From positions 1-32,964 of the forward strand of contig CAKTOX010000025.1 of assembly GCA_934590355.1 (NCBI GenBank): a DNA stretch of 32,964 bases, written 5' to 3'. The first letter of the stretch is position 1, and each line of letters begins with the position of its first letter. Below the pieces are notes generated by a model that saw nothing but the letters and a program-made list of their open reading frames with translations, was not told the DNA's origin and made no database searches. Made by a program: the position numbers and the translations under genes. This document shows positions 13,027 to 21,302 of the stretch, piece by piece. Origin of the DNA: an uncultured Oscillospiraceae bacterium (GTDB lineage Bacteria; Bacillota; Clostridia; Oscillospirales; Oscillospiraceae).

Positions 13027-14001
13027 TTAATACTCATCTATCATTTCGCGTGATTCAAAATCGCCGTTTTCGGCGGCAAGGCGGTACCAGTACATCGCCT
13101 TTTCGCGGTCGGCCTTGACGCCGGAGCCGATAGCGTAGCAGTCGCCTGTCATACGCATACAGTCAACGTCGCCCAGTCCTGCGGCCTTCTCAAACCAGAA
13201 AAACGCCTTCTTCGGATTTTCCTTCGCGCCGAAGCCGTTATAATAGCAGCCGCCGACAAGACGCATCGCCTCGACGTTGCCGTTTTCCGCCGAGAGCTTC
13301 ATCCAGCGGAACGCCTCCGCGGGGTCTGCCGCGGTGCCCTCGCCGTTTGCATAGCACACCGCAAGGTCGTGCTGCGCCTCGGGGTGACCCATCTCGGCAG
13401 CGCTTTTAAACCATTCAAACGCAGCCTTGGGGTTGCGGAACGTACCCTCGCCGCGGTCGTGGTTGAGCGCGGTTTTGTACATTGCGTCAACAATTCCCGC
13501 CTCGGCGGCGCGCTTAAAGCGGGCAAACGCCTCGGTCGCGTCCTTTTTCGTGCCGAAGCCCTGCTCGGAGCACAGCGCACAGATGTACATCGCCTCGATA
13601 TCGCCGTTTTCCGCAGCGAGCAGTGCCCATTTATAGCACTCTTTTTCGTTCTTCGCCGTGCCGATGGCTTTCTGATAGCACACGGCGAGGTTGAGCATCG
13701 CCCTGACGTGACCCATCTCGGCGGCACGCTTGAGCATATCAAAGGACTTGTTATCGTCAAGCCCCGCAAAGCTCACGCCGCAGCGAAACAGAACCTCGCC
13801 CAAGACATCGGGCTCGATGCTTCCCAGTGCAATCGCCTCGTCGTAATACGCGGCGGCTGCGCCGTCGTCCTCGGCGTCATACGCCTCGGCTGCCTTGGTG
13901 CGCAGAAGAGCGCTCTTTTCCGCATCGCCGAGCTGCCGCGACATTATATCCTCTATGTCCCCAAAGACCTCTTGCGTCGTTTTCGTCTTATACTCCCCCA
14001 T
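13027..14001 (-). CDS. Sel1-repeat (tetratricopeptide-like) protein
   Basis: This encodes a 324-residue alpha-helical repeat protein without signal peptide or membrane segment. After an acidic N-terminal part (to about residue 85) there are about six Sel1-like repeats of roughly 36 residues, each built like ...A.YW...AAE.GD.EA...LG.CY..G.GT..., as in KSAAEMGHPEAQHDLAVCY. Such repeats are protein-interaction scaffolds. The frame allows a GTG at 14013, but the ATG at 14001 is better placed after AGGTG. It is the last gene of the seven-gene operon, 8 nt after the lipoprotein stop. Its partner protein is unknown; a cytoplasmic scaffold for the modification machinery is only inference. Confidence 0.88.
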   Translation of the reverse strand: MGEYKTKTTQEVFGDIEDIMSRQLGDAEKSALLRTKAAEAYDAEDDGAAAAYYDEAIALGSIEPDVLGEVLFRCGVSFAGLDDNKSFDMLKRAAEMGHVRAMLNLAVCYQKAIGTAKNEKECYKWALLAAENGDIEAMYICALCSEQGFGTKKDATEAFARFKRAAEAGIVDAMYKTALNHDRGEGTFRNPKAAFEWFKSAAEMGHPEAQHDLAVCYANGEGTAADPAEAFRWMKLSAENGNVEAMRLVGGCYYNGFGAKENPKKAFFWFEKAAGLGDVDCMRMTGDCYAIGSGVKADREKAMYWYRLAAENGDFESREMIDEY

Positions 14002-14009
14002 CTCGCACC

Positions 14010-14540
14010 TCACTTCCCGCTCACGGCGGCGGTGTAGTCCGCGGCGCTTATCGTGCCGTCCTCGCCTGCCTTGAGGCTGAATACGGTCGAGCCGACGGCG
14101 AACTTGTAGGTATCGCCCGACTGGGTGTACTCAAAGCCGTCCATGAGCTTGAGCGCCTCGTCTATCTTCATGCCGATCTTGACGCCCTGCGGGGTCTGCA
14201 CGGTGTCGTCCGCGACGGTGATGCCGGTTATGCGCTCGGTGCCGTCAACGTCGTTTACGAGGATCTCAAAGCCGTCGTAGTAATAATACTTGTCCTTACC
14301 CTGATAGGCGCAGCTGTTGGACTCAAAGCTGCTGTCGGGCTCGCCGAGGGCGCTGAGCACCTCGTCGGCGGGGTCCATGATGCCGAATTTGACGTCGCCC
14401 GAGGCAAAGCAGAGCTCGCCGTAATCGGCCTTATACGCAACGGGCGTATTGCTGTCGTTGTTCTTTTCTCCGCCGTCGGAGCAGGCGCACAGCGCAAAGA
14501 CCATAACGGCGGCAAGGATAAGTGCGGTCAGTTTTTTCAT
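14010..14540 (-). CDS. Lipoprotein with BLIP/SmpA-like repeats
   Basis: This encodes a 176-residue exported lipoprotein. The signal peptide MKKLTALILAAVMVFALCAC ends in a lipobox with the lipidated Cys at residue 20 (alternatively 18). Two similar halves follow: FGIMDPADEVLSALGEP near residues 52-68 and IGMKIDEALKLMDGFEY near 122-138. This G-M-x-x-x-E-x-L pattern is typical of the BLIP/SmpA-OmlA-like fold. Its function is unknown. Its start overlaps the SGNH gene stop by 4 nt (ATGA), so it is translationally coupled to the envelope-modification genes and probably acts outside the membrane with them. Confidence 0.8.
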   Translation of the reverse strand: MKKLTALILAAVMVFALCACSDGGEKNNDSNTPVAYKADYGELCFASGDVKFGIMDPADEVLSALGEPDSSFESNSCAYQGKDKYYYYDGFEILVNDVDGTERITGITVADDTVQTPQGVKIGMKIDEALKLMDGFEYTQSGDTYKFAVGSTVFSLKAGEDGTISAADYTAAVSGK

Positions 14541-15625
14541 TTTTTCTCCCCCAATGTCCAGCTTTTAAGGTATCCGTATTCTTTAAGCTCGGCAAGCTGC
14601 GCCGCGTACAGATCATAGTACGCCTTGCATTTTGCCTGCCAATCGGCGGCGATCGTCTCATCGCCTGAGCGGTCGGGCACTCCGAGCTCCTCGGACAGTA
14701 TCCGCGCAAAATAGCGCGAGAGCTTTTCCGCGCCGTATATGTTAAGGTGCAGTCCGGCGTCATAGGTGTCCGTTTGCATATCAAGGCCGATCTCGTCCGA
14801 GCTGTCGAGCAGATTTATATACCTCAGCCCGTATTTTTCGGCGTAGGCGCTTATCTGCGCGTCCCACTCGTCATACCAGTGCGGCCACAGGCTCGGCGAT
14901 TTTATGAGCACGAGCTCTGCTCCGTTAGCATCGCACAGCTCGCGCATTTTGTCAAGATACTCCCAACAGCGCGCACCTATCGTATAATCATCGAGCACCG
15001 GCGCCGTCGGCAGCTTTTTCATCGGCTCAACGTCCGCGCGCATGAGATAGCCCGCAACGGTCACATTATCGTGCGAAAAGGCGTATTTAAAGTCCTCGCC
15101 CGTGAGCTCCGACCAGCGCGAGTGATAGCGCAGGAACGGGATAAGATAGCTTATCATATCCTCGTCCTCGGTCATCGAAGCCTTTATTGCGTCTATCTTA
15201 TGCTTTGACAGCGGCATACCGTCAAGCGTCATGCGGTTATATGCCTCGCTCTGCGGCTCGGAGTATTTCATCGACTGGACGTTATACACCACGACCCGCG
15301 GGCTTTCGCGCTCGAACGCCTCCTCAAGCAGGTAGTACGACTGCCAGATGAGCTGCTGCGCGGAGCCGCGGATATAGCTCGTTATGCCCTTCTCCTCCCA
15401 CATCGTGACGGGGGAAAAGTTCTCGTACACCTCGCAGTCGCCGACAAAGATGACGTCGTGGGGATTTTCCTCGGAGTAATACTCCTGCGTCATCGCGCCC
15501 TCGAGTACGCCCGACATATATTTCGGCTGCGTTATCCTGCCGAGCAGCCACACCGCGGCACACAGCAGCACCGCAAATACGGCAAGGCAGATAATATGCG
15601 TTTTTTTGCTTCTTTTCTCGCTCAT
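14537..15625 (-). CDS. DltD-like SGNH-family protein
   Basis: This encodes a 362-residue protein with one N-terminal membrane anchor (about residues 10-30) and an extracytoplasmic domain. Block I of the SGNH/GDSL fold is VIFVGDCEVYENFSP, where Cys64 replaces the usual nucleophilic Ser. The C-terminal DAGLHLNIYG supplies the Asp289-His293 pair. It follows an MBOAT gene, the same pairing as DltB-DltD and AlgI-AlgJ. In those systems the SGNH protein takes part in transfer of the acyl or aminoacyl group to the polymer. The ATG at 15625 is 8 nt after the MBOAT stop. Whether the Cys form is active as a thiol nucleophile is not known to me. Confidence 0.82.
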   Translation of the reverse strand: MSEKRSKKTHIICLAVFAVLLCAAVWLLGRITQPKYMSGVLEGAMTQEYYSEENPHDVIFVGDCEVYENFSPVTMWEEKGITSYIRGSAQQLIWQSYYLLEEAFERESPRVVVYNVQSMKYSEPQSEAYNRMTLDGMPLSKHKIDAIKASMTEDEDMISYLIPFLRYHSRWSELTGEDFKYAFSHDNVTVAGYLMRADVEPMKKLPTAPVLDDYTIGARCWEYLDKMRELCDANGAELVLIKSPSLWPHWYDEWDAQISAYAEKYGLRYINLLDSSDEIGLDMQTDTYDAGLHLNIYGAEKLSRYFARILSEELGVPDRSGDETIAADWQAKCKAYYDLYAAQLAELKEYGYLKSWTLGEKK

Positions 15626-15633
15626 ATGAGTCC

Positions 15634-17217
15634 TCAGAATTGGTTATAGATAAACTGCGACGAATCGTAGCCCACGCCGTAGGCGCCGAGCGTCAGCACC
15701 GCAAGGGCAAGAATAAAGAACACCGCGTATGACAGCACGGGCTTTTCCCACAGCGCCTCGCGCACGCTGCCGCGCTTTTCCTGCACGCAGGAGACGGCAA
15801 ACATGACGGCGACGCCGATAAATGCGACGATATAATCCGCGCCCGACAATCCGAGCTGCAAAAGCGTGCCCGAAAATGCCTCGCCCCAGTTGAGATCAGT
15901 GAACACCGAGCCTATTGCGCGAAACGACACCGCAACGTCGCGGTAGCAGTCGAGCACTCGCAGCGAGCACATGAGAAGAAACGTCCGCAGCGTTTCAAAC
16001 ACCCTGTAGCCGAAGCTCTCGACGAGCCGCCCGTGCTTTTCGCGGAAGCGATGGGACAGGGGCTTGAACTCCTCGGCAAGGAGGATGAAAAATGCGTTCA
16101 AAAGACCCCACACGACAAAATTCCACGCCGCGCCGTGCCAAAGTCCCGTGAGGAACCACGTCACGATGGTCGAAATATACACCGACAGCTTTCTGCCGAA
16201 GCCGTCGGATATTTTTTTGCGCGCATTCTTGCTCAGCCTTAAAAGCCACGGCGCGACCGACAGCGGGTAGAAGATATAGTCCTTGAACCACGTTCCCATC
16301 GAGATGTGCCATCTGCGCCAATACTCGGCGATATTGCGCGAAAAGTACGGGCGAATGAAGTTTTCCCGAACGCTTATGCCCAAGACCTGCGCGATACCGA
16401 TGGTGATGTCAATGCCGCCGGTGAAGTCGGCGTATAATTCTGCCGCGTACAAAACAGCGCCTATGAACACGTATGCGCCCGTGTACGCCGAGGGGTCACC
16501 GCACAGCGCCGTTACCGCGACAAGCAGTCTGTCAGCAATGACGAGCTTTTTGAAGTAGCCCCAAAGTATGCGCTGAAGTCCGAAGGATATTTGCTTGAAA
16601 TCGGGCTTATGCTCGGCAAAAAGGGTCTCCTTGAGATCGCCGAAGCGCGAGATGGGTCCCTGAATGAGCAGCGGGAAAAACGATGTGAACAGCGCAACGC
16701 GCAGAATGTTTTTCTCCGGCTCTACCTTCTCCCAATATACGTCGATGACGTAGCTGACTGTCTGGAAGGTGTAGAAGGATATGCCCAGCGGCAGCACCCA
16801 GTCAACGGCGGCAAGCTGCGCGCCGAAAACGGAGTTTACGTTGGCAATGAAGAAGTTTGTGTATTTAAGAGCGGCGAGAATGCCGAGGTCGGCAGCGAGG
16901 GCGAGTATGAATATCCTCTTGCGGTACCCTTCGCGGCTTTTTCTGAACGCCTTGCGCTCGTCACGGGGCAGCGCCTTGCCCTCGGGCGAGGCGAGATAGT
17001 CCTTCTGCCGCTTCAGATCCGCGCCCATGAGGTTTGTGGCAAGCCATGAAACGACGACCGTCGCCGCCATAAAGCACAGCCCCTTCCACCCCGCGCAGGC
17101 ATAGAACACAGCGTCCGCGCACAAAAGCAGAAGCCACTGAAAGCGTCTCGGCACAACGTAATACAGCGCAAAGAGCACCGCAAGAAAGGCTATGAAGCCA
17201 TAAGATGTGAACAGCAC
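15634..17217 (-). CDS. MBOAT-family O-acyltransferase (DltB/AlgI-like)
   Basis: This encodes a 527-residue polytopic membrane protein with about 11 hydrophobic segments. The MBOAT core shows EYWRRWHISMGTWFKDYIF (His304 region) and the invariant His361 in FLTGLWHGAAWNF. A charged loop lies at about residues 66-102. These enzymes carry acyl or aminoacyl groups across the membrane and transfer them to extracellular acceptors; DltB takes D-alanine from its carrier protein. The gene lies 3 nt after a carrier-protein gene and next to an SGNH gene, so the DltB comparison is strong. The acceptor polymer is not revealed by the sequence. Confidence 0.92.
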   Translation of the reverse strand: MLFTSYGFIAFLAVLFALYYVVPRRFQWLLLLCADAVFYACAGWKGLCFMAATVVVSWLATNLMGADLKRQKDYLASPEGKALPRDERKAFRKSREGYRKRIFILALAADLGILAALKYTNFFIANVNSVFGAQLAAVDWVLPLGISFYTFQTVSYVIDVYWEKVEPEKNILRVALFTSFFPLLIQGPISRFGDLKETLFAEHKPDFKQISFGLQRILWGYFKKLVIADRLLVAVTALCGDPSAYTGAYVFIGAVLYAAELYADFTGGIDITIGIAQVLGISVRENFIRPYFSRNIAEYWRRWHISMGTWFKDYIFYPLSVAPWLLRLSKNARKKISDGFGRKLSVYISTIVTWFLTGLWHGAAWNFVVWGLLNAFFILLAEEFKPLSHRFREKHGRLVESFGYRVFETLRTFLLMCSLRVLDCYRDVAVSFRAIGSVFTDLNWGEAFSGTLLQLGLSGADYIVAFIGVAVMFAVSCVQEKRGSVREALWEKPVLSYAVFFILALAVLTLGAYGVGYDSSQFIYNQF

Positions 17218-17220
17218 GGC

Positions 17221-17454
17221 TTACTCGTCAAGCAGGCGGTTCACCATGTTGAGCATCGCCTCGGCGGAGTTAAAATTCTCCGGCACGATGTCGCGTGCGG
17301 GAATGGTGATGTCAAATGCGTCCGAGAGCTCCGCTATTACGGTGACAATATCGAGGCTTTCGAGGATGCCGTCGTCGATAAGCGTAGTGCAGTGCTCAAA
17401 ATCGACGTCAAGTCCGAGTCCGTTTAATATATCGAGTATCTCTTCCATGCTCAT
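17221..17454 (-). CDS. dltC: Acyl/aminoacyl carrier protein (DltC-like)
   Basis: This encodes a 77-residue four-helix carrier protein. The phosphopantetheine attachment site is Ser33 in DDGILESLDIV; the usual DSL is ESL here. It overlaps the adenylating enzyme's stop by 4 nt and precedes the MBOAT gene by 3 nt. The natural reading is that it receives the activated group from the 17451-18953 enzyme and gives it to the MBOAT protein, as DltC does in D-alanylation. The symbol is given by analogy and the substrate is not proven. Confidence 0.85.
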   Translation of the reverse strand: MSMEEILDILNGLGLDVDFEHCTTLIDDGILESLDIVTVIAELSDAFDITIPARDIVPENFNSAEAMLNMVNRLLDE

Positions 17455-18953
17455 ATCTCCATATCTTTTAATGAATTTCGGTCAATCTTTCCGTTTTGCA
17501 GAAGCGGCAGCGCCTCAAGCCTGCGTATCTTCGACGGCAGCATATACCGCGGCAGCAGCGACCTGAGATGCTTGCCCAGCGCCTTCTCATCGGCAGCTCC
17601 CATATAGAACAAATACAGCTTGCCCTTTTCCTTATTGAACAGGCAGCAGGCGCTCACGACGCCCTCGCAGGTGTCCGCGCAGGCTTCTATTTCGCCGAGC
17701 TCGACGCGGTGACCCATGTTTTTGATCTGATGATCCTTGCGCGAGACGAATATGAGCTCGCTCCGCTCGTTGAGTCTGCCGAGGTCGCCCGTGCGGTAGA
17801 TGATTTCGGGGTAGTGCGGGTTGAGCGGATTTTGCGTGAATGCCGCCGCTGTGCGCTCGGGGTCATCGTAATAACCGAGCGTGAGCGCGGTGCCGCGTAT
17901 GCAAATTTCGCCCGTCTCGCCTGCGGGAGCCTCGGTGTTATCCTCGCGCAGGAGCACAAAGCCGGTGTTGTCAAAGGGAGTGCCGACGGGTATGGGCTCT
18001 GTGTCGCCAAACTCCCTGTCCACCTCGTAGTAAAACGACATTCCCGTCGCCTCCGTAGGGCCGTAGAGATTTATAAACCGCGCTCCCGGGCAGGCATTCT
18101 GCCACAGCCTGAGCTGCTTTGCAGGAAACACCTCACTGCCGAAGCACACGGTGTGCAGATGCTCCGGACGCATTTCCTCAAACGCGCCGAGACCGGACAC
18201 TATCGTGAGCGCCGACGCGACCCAGCACAGGGTGTTGACCCTATGCTCGTTTAGAAATTCCACCGCGCGCAGCGGCGAAACGAACAGGCTCTGCGGCATG
18301 AGATACGCCGTTGAGCCGCGGCTTATGACGGACAGTATCTCCTTCATGCAGGCATCGACATAAAGCGGTACCTGCATGGCAAATACGCTTTTTTCGTCCG
18401 CACCGATGACGGGGCACAGGGCGTTTGCGTAATCAATGAGCGCCCTGTGGCAGCCCGTAACGCCCTTGGGAACGCCGGTGCTGCCGGAGGTGAAGACGAT
18501 GTAGGCGGGGTCGGTGTCGATGCTTGCGGCGCGGATATTACTTAATAGCCGCGCGTTTTCCTGTGCGTCAAAAAGCTCGCGGGCATTTATAACGCTGCCC
18601 TCTGGGGCAAGCTGCCCGGCAAGCTCCGCCGTTTCGTCATCGCACACGACCATGCGCGGCGACAGGCGTGAGAGTATCATTTGCAGCCTGTACAGCGGCA
18701 TTGACGCATCGAGCGGAACGTAGCAGCAGCCCGCGTACATGACCGCGAAAAACGCGGCGACGGTCTCGGGGGATTTTTTCATGAACACCGCAACGGGCTC
18801 GCGCGCTATCCCCTTTTGGGCAATATAGCTGCCGCCGCAGCGCGCAAGGTGCAAGAACCGAGCAAAGCTCAGAGCGCCGTTCGCGTCTGCAAATGCTGTC
18901 TTGTCGCCGAATTGCGGCGCCGTTTTTTCGAGAAATTCCAGAATGTTTTTCAT
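17451..18953 (-). CDS. dltA: Amino-acid adenylating enzyme (DltA-like)
   Basis: This encodes a 500-residue cytoplasmic ANL-superfamily enzyme that activates a carboxylate as its adenylate and loads it on a carrier. Core motifs are TSGSTGVPKG (155-164), a motif with Asp200 (VPLYVDACMKEI), CFGSEVFP (270-277), YGPTEAT (297-303), YRTGDLGR, MGHRVELGEIE and the C-terminal NGKIDRNSL with catalytic Lys489. Asp200 stands where amino-acid-activating domains hold the alpha-amino group, which favours an amino acid as substrate. D-alanine is the default guess from the dlt-like neighbourhood. It starts 5 nt after the transglutaminase-like gene. Confidence 0.88.
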   Translation of the reverse strand: MKNILEFLEKTAPQFGDKTAFADANGALSFARFLHLARCGGSYIAQKGIAREPVAVFMKKSPETVAAFFAVMYAGCCYVPLDASMPLYRLQMILSRLSPRMVVCDDETAELAGQLAPEGSVINARELFDAQENARLLSNIRAASIDTDPAYIVFTSGSTGVPKGVTGCHRALIDYANALCPVIGADEKSVFAMQVPLYVDACMKEILSVISRGSTAYLMPQSLFVSPLRAVEFLNEHRVNTLCWVASALTIVSGLGAFEEMRPEHLHTVCFGSEVFPAKQLRLWQNACPGARFINLYGPTEATGMSFYYEVDREFGDTEPIPVGTPFDNTGFVLLREDNTEAPAGETGEICIRGTALTLGYYDDPERTAAAFTQNPLNPHYPEIIYRTGDLGRLNERSELIFVSRKDHQIKNMGHRVELGEIEACADTCEGVVSACCLFNKEKGKLYLFYMGAADEKALGKHLRSLLPRYMLPSKIRRLEALPLLQNGKIDRNSLKDMEI

Positions 18954-18958
18954 ATTTT

Positions 18959-21112
18959 TCAGCCCATTGTGTACGGCGTGGTCTCAAGCGCGGGATAAAG
19001 GGTCGTGTCAAAGCGCCAATACTGGACGCTGTATTTCACAAGCTCCTCGCTGGTCTTCATGAAGCACTTTATGTGCTCGGGGCCGACGTTGCAGGTGTCG
19101 TAGTGATACCAGCCGGTGCCGAGATTGACAAGGCACCAGAAGTGCTGAGTCTTACCGTTCAAGCGCTCCACGCTGAGCACCTGGCAGTCGATCTTCTGAA
19201 GCAGGGCATAGGTCGTTGCGTAGAAGGTGTAGCAGTCGCCATGGTGCTCCGTTAATCCCTTGTACGCCTCGGACTTCCAGTCGGTCTTGTCCGAGCCGCC
19301 GTAATAAGCAATGTTATCGTAGCAATATTCAAATATCGCGTATGCCTGCTCGGGCACGGTCATGCCGGGCTCGAGGATCTCGCCGAGCACCTTGTCTATC
19401 TGCGCATCAAGCTGTTCGTCGCTGATTTTCTTTTCGACGAACGTGAACTGAACGGTCACGCTGCTCTTGTTCCCCTCGCGGTCGGTCGCCGTGTAAGTTA
19501 CGTCATAGACGCCCGCGGTTTTGGGATCGACCTTGGACTTATCGACCTCGATCTTGGGCTCGGGGTCGGCGTTATCCTCGGCAAAGACCTCTTTGAAATA
19601 CGCGACCGCATCGCCGACATAGCAATATCTGTCGCGGGCGGCGTAGATAACGGGAGGCGCCGTATCGGGTGACACTATCGCCTTTGCGTCAACCGTTGTT
19701 TCGTTGCCCGCGCGGTCGGTGAGGATTATCTGCACGCTCTGCTCGCCCTCTGTGTCCCAATCGGGCTCATTTACAAAGCGCGCCGTGACGCGTGACATAT
19801 CGGAAACGTTCGTCACGAATTTTATGGGTGCGCAGTAGTAGCCGGTGCTGCAATCGCAGCTTATGCCCTCCGCCGTGGGAGCCACTGTGTCCTTTACCGT
19901 CAGACCGACGGTCACGCGCTCGTCGCCCTTGGTGAGAATGATCTCGTGTGCGCCTAGACCGGTTAATTCAAACGGCTCGCTCTCCATTTTATAGCCCGCG
20001 TAGTCTGCGCCGAGTGCGGAAAGCACCATGCGCTCCGTGAGCATTTCCGTCGAAGCCTCAAGCTCGGCGAGCACGTCGCAGACGATGACCTTGCCCGTTC
20101 TCTCGACGCTGTTTCCGCCCTCGTCGGTGGCCTTTACGGTGCACTCGACCGTGCCGATCTTCGAGGTCTTGGGCGCGGAGACGAACTCATAGCTGACCTT
20201 CGTTGCATCGCCGCCGTTAAGGGCGAGCGCGGAGGGCTCAAGCTCATTATCCTTGAGCACCGCCGCGGACACTATGTCGGGGTCGGGCGCGGTGGTATCG
20301 ACGATGCGCAGGGTCGAGGTGAAGGTCTTGCCGTCAAATTCGGCCTTGACCTCGTAATCGCCGAGCGTGTCCCATGATATCGTGCTCATGTCCGTAATGA
20401 GCCTTGCGTCGTCTCTCTCGACCGCCATGAAATCCTTCAGGCGCGGATGAGGCTGCCCCGCCTCGTACTCGAGCACGTCCACAAGTCCGAGCACCTTAAC
20501 AGTGAGCTTGACGGTGCGCGAATTGTCGTGCGAATCCTTGAGCTCGATGGCGCAGTCATAAGACCCCGCCGTACCGTACTGCGGCTCGGTGAGCCACTTG
20601 ACGGTGTATTCCGACGCGTCTCTTATCTCCGTGAACGCGTCCTTCGGGTCCATGGATTTCTCGTCAATGCTTATCTTTGCGTCGCCTAACACGACCTCGG
20701 GCGCCTTCGTATCGCGCACGATGAGAAGCTGCGGGCGTACCTTGCCGCCGCTGACGACTCTGACGATGTATTTGCCCTCCTCGGTGAGGCTTATGTCGGG
20801 CTCGGTCTCATAGCTTGCATCGGCGCCGTTTTTCATAAATGCCGACGCCTCGGGTGCGCCCTCGCCGAGCTCCGCGCGCAGGCAGATATGTCTGCCGCCG
20901 TACACCGCGAAAATGACTACGGCGTTAATTATCGCAATAGCCAGAATAACGCAAAGCGCGATGAGCAGCACCTTTCTGCCGCCGCCCTTTTTATCTGAGC
21001 CTTTGCCGCGCTTGGGCTTATTGTGCCTGGAATGTCTGCTTCTTCTGCTTGTTATTTCTTCCTGAGGAACTTCTTCCTCGGTTTTCTCGTCCAAAACGGT
21101 AGTTTCGTCCAT
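18959..21112 (-). CDS. Membrane-anchored Ig-like/transglutaminase-like protein
   Basis: This encodes a 717-residue protein. A basic cytoplasmic N-terminus (residues 21-47, Arg/Lys-rich) precedes one transmembrane helix (about 48-70). The outside part has about five Ig-like beta-sandwich repeats (about 90-575), recognised by recurring DTKAPEV/DTTAPDP/DTVAPTA/DTAPPVI joints and TDREGNK/TDEGGNS-type turns. The C-terminal transglutaminase/protease-like domain has a putative triad Cys627 (HHGDCYTFYA), His657 (TQHFW) and Asp672 (WYHYDT). The domain may cross-link or cleave peptide or act in amide exchange; it is not clear which. It leads the seven-gene operon with a good promoter at 21152-21180 and GGAGG before the ATG. 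A role on the same envelope target as the downstream genes is inference. Confidence 0.88.
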   Translation of the reverse strand: MDETTVLDEKTEEEVPQEEITSRRSRHSRHNKPKRGKGSDKKGGGRKVLLIALCVILAIAIINAVVIFAVYGGRHICLRAELGEGAPEASAFMKNGADASYETEPDISLTEEGKYIVRVVSGGKVRPQLLIVRDTKAPEVVLGDAKISIDEKSMDPKDAFTEIRDASEYTVKWLTEPQYGTAGSYDCAIELKDSHDNSRTVKLTVKVLGLVDVLEYEAGQPHPRLKDFMAVERDDARLITDMSTISWDTLGDYEVKAEFDGKTFTSTLRIVDTTAPDPDIVSAAVLKDNELEPSALALNGGDATKVSYEFVSAPKTSKIGTVECTVKATDEGGNSVERTGKVIVCDVLAELEASTEMLTERMVLSALGADYAGYKMESEPFELTGLGAHEIILTKGDERVTVGLTVKDTVAPTAEGISCDCSTGYYCAPIKFVTNVSDMSRVTARFVNEPDWDTEGEQSVQIILTDRAGNETTVDAKAIVSPDTAPPVIYAARDRYCYVGDAVAYFKEVFAEDNADPEPKIEVDKSKVDPKTAGVYDVTYTATDREGNKSSVTVQFTFVEKKISDEQLDAQIDKVLGEILEPGMTVPEQAYAIFEYCYDNIAYYGGSDKTDWKSEAYKGLTEHHGDCYTFYATTYALLQKIDCQVLSVERLNGKTQHFWCLVNLGTGWYHYDTCNVGPEHIKCFMKTSEELVKYSVQYWRFDTTLYPALETTPYTMG

Positions 21113-21151
21113 GTTGTATTACCTCCGTTAGGTGCTTTTCGACAAATATAC

Positions 21152-21180
21152 ATAATAACACATTTTATAGCTTTTCTCAA
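21152..21180 (-). promoter_or_regulatory. Sigma-A promoter of the seven-gene operon
   Basis: On the minus strand, TTGAGA (21180-21175), a 17-nt spacer, and TATTAT (21157-21152). It lies 40 nt before the ATG at 21112. No internal terminator is seen until 13013. Confidence 0.8.
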
Positions 21181-21244
21181 CGCTTATTTTATCGGCAAAA
21201 TGTGGTCTGCGCCGCATTTTCTGACCATTTGTCCGCTTATTGTC

Positions 21245-21273
21245 TTGAATTGCGCCGCGCGGAGTGGTATGCT
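21245..21273 (+). promoter_or_regulatory. Sigma-A promoter of the binding-protein gene
   Basis: TTGAAT (21245-21250), a 17-nt GC-rich spacer, and TATGCT (21268-21273), 29 nt before the ATG. It diverges from the seven-gene operon promoter. Confidence 0.65.
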
Positions 21274-21302
21274 ATGCAAAAAAGCTCTCAGGAGAAATTA
21301 TA

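Noticed and set aside
17451..18953. Module of a nonribosomal peptide synthetase
   Set aside because: There is no condensation or thioesterase domain, and the carrier is a separate protein followed by MBOAT and SGNH genes, which fits the dlt-like pattern better.
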